Part shown: positions 61,355 to 64,000 of the stretch, in pieces
Position numbering within the stretch: the first letter of the stretch is position 1
Layout of the letters: each line of letters starts with the position of its first letter
DNA from: Alphaproteobacteria bacterium
Lineage (GTDB): Bacteria > Pseudomonadota > Alphaproteobacteria > CACIAM-22H2
Reading direction: 5' to 3'
Length of the DNA: 64,000 nt
Assembly: GCA_017308135.1 (NCBI GenBank)
Contig: JAFKFM010000015.1
Span: 62,001 to 126,000 of the forward strand
Notes under the pieces: model-generated
Databases searched by the model: none
What the model was told of the DNA's origin: nothing
What the model saw: only the letters and a program-made list of their open reading frames with translations
Position numbers and translations under genes: made by a program

Positions 61355-62446
61355 ATGGCGACCGCCAAACCCGTCAATGTCGACAAATTGCGCGCGTCGC
61401 TGAGCGAGCGATTCTTCGAGGCATTGGCCCGCCGGCGAATCGAGCTCAAGGAAGCCGCGCGCTATGCCGGCTGCCACGAGAAGGTGTTGGGCCGTTTGCG
61501 CCGGGGCGAGTCCGAGAAGATGGACCTCGCTTATGTCGTGGCGATCGCCAAGTCGCTGCCCGACGGCGACGCCTTCATCGGCGAAGTGACCGGCATCGGC
61601 CAAGCCGCCGACGATATGCGCGCGCGCATCCAGGAAGCGGCGGTGCGCCTGTCGCCCTCGCGGCCCGATTCCGATTGGTGGTACCCGCCTTACGGCGACA
61701 AGGTCCACGCCGCTCCCGATCCGGCCACGGCTTTGCGCCTTGCCTATCGTCTTCCGGGCACGATCGACGCCGTCGGCTACGGTCTGCGCTCGCTGGGCGG
61801 GGTACTGCGCCAGGGCATCCGCGTGACCTACGAACGCGAGGCGGCGTCGCACAAGGCGCTGCTCGCCTGCGCCAAGCATCTGCGCGAATGCTTCGGGACC
61901 GAGGCGATGGTGCTGGTCAACGACCAGCCGTTGAACGTGCGCATCGCGATCAATCTGCTGGAGGAGACGGCGGCCGACGCCGCCTCGGCGCTTGCGTCGC
62001 GCGCACACCCTTGGGTCATCGACCGGTTGTCGCTCGACAGCATCGAGGATCCGCTGCTCGGCCAATTCGCGCGCGAAGCGGCCGGCAATATCGACGACAT
62101 CGCCAGCTACGCGCTGCGCGGCGGCATGGCCGATCGTTGCGCGCTGTTCCATGTCGACGGCGAGAACGTCATGTCGCTCTGGGCGGGCGCGTCGCTCGCG
62201 GTCGACCGGTCGTCGATCATCGGGCGCAACGTGCTGGAGCGCGACGACCTCGCCTATGCGCGCATGGTCCGCGCCCATGTGCTGGAAGCCTGCGCCGAGG
62301 GCACCGTCTATCGCGAGATGGACATTCCGATGAACGGCTTGCGCGGCCGTTATCGGCGCGTGGCCGCCGCCGGACGGCGCGGCCCCGACGGCACGCGCCA
62401 GGTTGTGACGCTGGTCCAGGTCGTCGGCCTTACCGCCTACAATTGA
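61355..62446 (+). CDS. Unrecognised protein: helix-turn-helix-like N-terminus and PAS-like C-terminus
   Basis: A 363-residue soluble protein I cannot name. Residues 8-65 look like a Cro/XRE-type helical domain (RRRIELKEAARYAGCHEKVLG then GRLRRGESEKMDLAYVVAIA style spacing). A middle part with SDWWYPPYGDKVHA follows, and the last about 100 residues resemble a PAS-type sensor (LWAGASLAVDRSSIIGRNVLERDD; MNGLRGRYRRVAAAGRR). The ATG at 61355 is chosen because it opens the conserved-looking domain; ATGs at 61274 and 61169 are in frame without clear sites. It diverges from pstS where phoR might be expected. A regulatory role is inference. Confidence 0.6.
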   Translation: MATAKPVNVDKLRASLSERFFEALARRRIELKEAARYAGCHEKVLGRLRRGESEKMDLAYVVAIAKSLPDGDAFIGEVTGIGQAADDMRARIQEAAVRLSPSRPDSDWWYPPYGDKVHAAPDPATALRLAYRLPGTIDAVGYGLRSLGGVLRQGIRVTYEREAASHKALLACAKHLRECFGTEAMVLVNDQPLNVRIAINLLEETAADAASALASRAHPWVIDRLSLDSIEDPLLGQFAREAAGNIDDIASYALRGGMADRCALFHVDGENVMSLWAGASLAVDRSSIIGRNVLERDDLAYARMVRAHVLEACAEGTVYREMDIPMNGLRGRYRRVAAAGRRGPDGTRQVVTLVQVVGLTAYN

Positions 62447-62447
62447 A

Positions 62448-62463
62448 CGCCCCTTTAGGGGCG
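62448..62463 (+). terminator. Weak hairpin after the unrecognised gene
   Basis: CGCCCC and GGGGCG with a TTTA loop sit one base after the stop. No T-tract follows, so termination would be inefficient or rho-assisted. Confidence 0.35.
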
Positions 62464-62514
62464 CGCCCAACGGGAGTTGATGCGTCCATGAACGACGCAA
62501 CCTTAAGAATCCCG

Positions 62515-62542
62515 TTGAATACAAGTTTCCGTTGACCATACT
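62515..62542 (+). promoter_or_regulatory. Candidate promoter before the 62686 gene
   Basis: TTGAAT (62515-62520), a 16-base spacer and CATACT (62537-62542) lie in a locally AT-rich patch, about 140 bases before the next gene. The remaining spacer is GC-rich with no gene visible. Confidence 0.35.
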
Positions 62543-62685
62543 GACAACCAATACTCGCGTGTGACGGCGCGGTTGAACCGGCGGCCATTTCCGCCTTCGC
62601 GGCGCCCCCTTCGCGCGCCCGCCCTCGGCTGCCCGACCGCTGCGGCGGCGCGGGCTCCTTTTCCCGAGAGAAAGACGAAGGAGTT

Positions 62686-63477
62686 ATGGATGTTCTGAAT
62701 CGCACCGACCTCACCACGCTTCCCCATTTCCTGGACGCGTGGAACCCCAAGGCGTTGCCGCCCGAAGCGCGACGCCTGCTCTCGGCGCGGGTCGCCCCGC
62801 CGCTCTGCGCCGTTCTGGAGGAAGCCGGCTTCGTGCCCCGCGTCGGCTTCGATTTGGAAACGCTGGCGGAATTCCGCCACAACCTAGCCGATCCGCGCTG
62901 GGCGAAACTCGCGGAACCGTGCGATCCGCATCTCAACCCCGGCGCCACCGAAAACGACACCTTCGTCGTCTATATGCTGAACCCGGCGGGCGAGGTTTGG
63001 GGTTGTGCCGCGTCGCGCTTACGCTGGCTCGAAGGCTCGCTCGCCGACAATCTCGCGCATCAGACGGCGCTGGCCGAACGCCCGGATCGTTTGCCCGAAG
63101 GCCAGCGTTTCGCGTCGTTCGGCGCGATGGCCGAGGGCATTCGCGACGTGCCCGTGGCCTGGGGCTCGTCGCTCTGGGCGCACGACAAGGCGCCGCGCAT
63201 GCTGGTGCCCGCGATCATGCGCATGCTGCATCTGTGGACCGTCGCGCATTGGACATGGTCCTTCACCGTGTCGATCGGCCAGCCGCGCATCGCCGATCGC
63301 TACGGTTTCGACGTTCACGGCTACGATGTCGTGGCACGGGGCGCGCGACGCACGAACGCGGAGGGGGCCGCGACCGACTACCGGCTGATGATCGCGGGGC
63401 GCGCGCGCATCCGCGCGCTCGTCACCGATCCGGGCTACACGGATCTCGCGTGCGACCTGTCGGGCTTGGGGATGTAG
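62686..63477 (+). CDS. Unrecognised 263-residue cytoplasmic protein, possibly GNAT-like
   Basis: No signal peptide or membrane helix. The segment YMLNPAGEVWGCAASRLRW, then SSLWAHDKAPRMLVPAIMR, and IADRYGFDVHGYDV near 205-220 recall the order of strands and helix in acyltransferase (GNAT-like) proteins, but no acetyl-CoA loop is clear. AAGGAG lies only 2 bases before the ATG, an unusually short distance; an earlier GAGAAAG may serve instead. A Trp-rich region (LHLWTVAHWTWSF) is notable. It shares a bidirectional terminator with the convergent transporter gene. I do not assign a function. Confidence 0.65.
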   Translation: MDVLNRTDLTTLPHFLDAWNPKALPPEARRLLSARVAPPLCAVLEEAGFVPRVGFDLETLAEFRHNLADPRWAKLAEPCDPHLNPGATENDTFVVYMLNPAGEVWGCAASRLRWLEGSLADNLAHQTALAERPDRLPEGQRFASFGAMAEGIRDVPVAWGSSLWAHDKAPRMLVPAIMRMLHLWTVAHWTWSFTVSIGQPRIADRYGFDVHGYDVVARGARRTNAEGAATDYRLMIAGRARIRALVTDPGYTDLACDLSGLGM

Positions 63478-63492
63478 GACCGCCCCAACGAA

Positions 63493-63520
63493 AAACGGGG
63501 CCGGTCGCCCGGCCCCGTTT
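63493..63520. terminator. Bidirectional rho-independent terminator
   Basis: A 12-pair stem AAACGGGGCCGG / CCGGCCCCGTTT with a four-base loop, with T-rich or A-rich flanks on both sides, sits between two convergent genes and can end both. Confidence 0.85.
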
Positions 63521-63554
63521 CCCGTTTTGCCATAAAGGCGACGATACGCGAGGA

Positions 63555-64000
63555 TCACATCTCCGCGTACTTGCCATCTTTCCATTGGTAGAACACGTAG
63601 TTCGGCTTCGTCAGGTCGCCCTTGTTGTCGAAGCTGAGGCTGCCGATCACGGTATCGACCGACTTGCCGTGCAGATTCGCGATCAAGCCCGCGACCGCCG
63701 TGCCGTTCGACGCCTTCGCCGCCGCGGCGAAGACTTGCACGCCCGCATAGGACAGCAGCGTGTAGCCTTCCGGGTCGTAGTTCTGCGCCTTGAACTTCGC
63801 CACGACGCCGGCGGCGGCCGGGTTCTTCCGCGGATCGCTGTCGAAGGTCATGATGACGCCGTCCGACGCGCGGCCCGCGATGGTCGCGAACTCGGCCGAG
63901 ACGATGCCGTCGCCCGAGACGAGCTGGGCGGCGAGGCCCTGTTCGCGCGCCTGACGCACGAGCAACGCGGCTTCGGTGTGCAGACCGCCGAAATAGATGC
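63555..64000 (-). CDS. Branched-chain amino-acid-type ABC binding protein (LivK-like), C-terminal part
   Basis: The frame is open to the window edge, so only about 148 C-terminal residues are seen; the signal peptide and first lobe lie outside. IYFGGLHTEAALLVRQA at the edge, SGDGIVSAEFATIAG, GYTLLSYAGVQVFAAAAK and the final DLTKPNYVFYQWKDGKY are standard for LivJ/LivK receptors. These bind leucine, isoleucine, valine or other small amides; permease and ATPase genes would be expected outside or elsewhere. Confidence 0.93.
   Translation of the reverse strand, partial: IYFGGLHTEAALLVRQAREQGLAAQLVSGDGIVSAEFATIAGRASDGVIMTFDSDPRKNPAAAGVVAKFKAQNYDPEGYTLLSYAGVQVFAAAAKASNGTAVAGLIANLHGKSVDTVIGSLSFDNKGDLTKPNYVFYQWKDGKYAEM

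Noticed and set aside
62488-62535. 15-codon ORF MNDATLRIPLNTSFR in the spacer before 62686
   Set aside because: GGGAG is about 11 bases upstream and the frame is too short to judge; nothing separates it from chance.

Overview
The window is a gene-dense, clearly G+C-rich chromosomal segment with tightly packed operons and many ATGA-type start/stop overlaps. The gene families point to an alphaproteobacterium, probably a Rhodospirillales-like soil or freshwater heterotroph: a bactofilin-M23 pair, PhoX, long PstC/PstA proteins, PuuD-HiuH urate genes, a complete ureDABCEFG cluster and many uptake systems. Genus cannot be set from the sequence. I see no rRNA, tRNA, CRISPR array, transposase, integrase or phage gene. 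The first and last genes are cut by the window edges.

Layout. 1-2985: RhlE-type RNA helicase (5' end missing), a stand-alone Lrp ligand-binding domain, and an exported PQQ-type sugar dehydrogenase. 3009-9378: a coupled six-gene operon (SDR, MarR, crotonase, acyl-CoA dehydrogenase, Fe-S flavin reductase with a fibronectin-III tail, aryl-CoA ligase) behind a perfect MarR-type palindrome. It resembles CoA-thioester ring-degradation clusters of the 2-aminobenzoate or cyclohexanecarboxylate type. 9495-9777: a structured leader, a 39-codon ORF with an exceptionally long Shine-Dalgarno, and a strong terminator. 9794-13093: a second crotonase, small exported proteins, an EamA transporter and folE.

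13094-25825 is mostly nitrogen and phosphorus scavenging: phoX with a candidate PHO box, puuD-hiuH (urate), an operon of an orphan ABC ATPase, a methyltransferase and a soluble histidine kinase, an M20 carbamoylase and the urease operon. 25864-32868: an SDR, a GNAT, the bactofilin-M23 operon and a putrescine-type ABC transporter. 33042-40947 is a long plus-strand run: allophanate hydrolase, amidase, PuuE-like deacetylase, MarC, gamma-glutamyltransferase family, Nudix, cysteine hydrolase and cupin. 40944-51906: an MFS transporter, two more amidases, an M81 peptidase and a five-gene Dpp-type peptide transporter. 51947-54916: a TPR-GT41-GT4 fusion glycosyltransferase. 54913-61004: pstSCAB-phoU-phoB without phoR, with a candidate PHO box. 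61355-63477: two proteins I cannot identify. 63555-end: a branched-chain amino-acid-type binding protein.

Taken together, the central 45 kb looks specialised for taking up and breaking down small amides, ureides, peptides and polyamines to ammonium, while phoX and pst supply phosphate. The best candidates for something undescribed are the ring-CoA operon with its Fe-S/FN3 flavin reductase and glutamate-less crotonase, the leader/small-ORF transcription unit at 9.5 kb, and the GT41-GT4 fusion.
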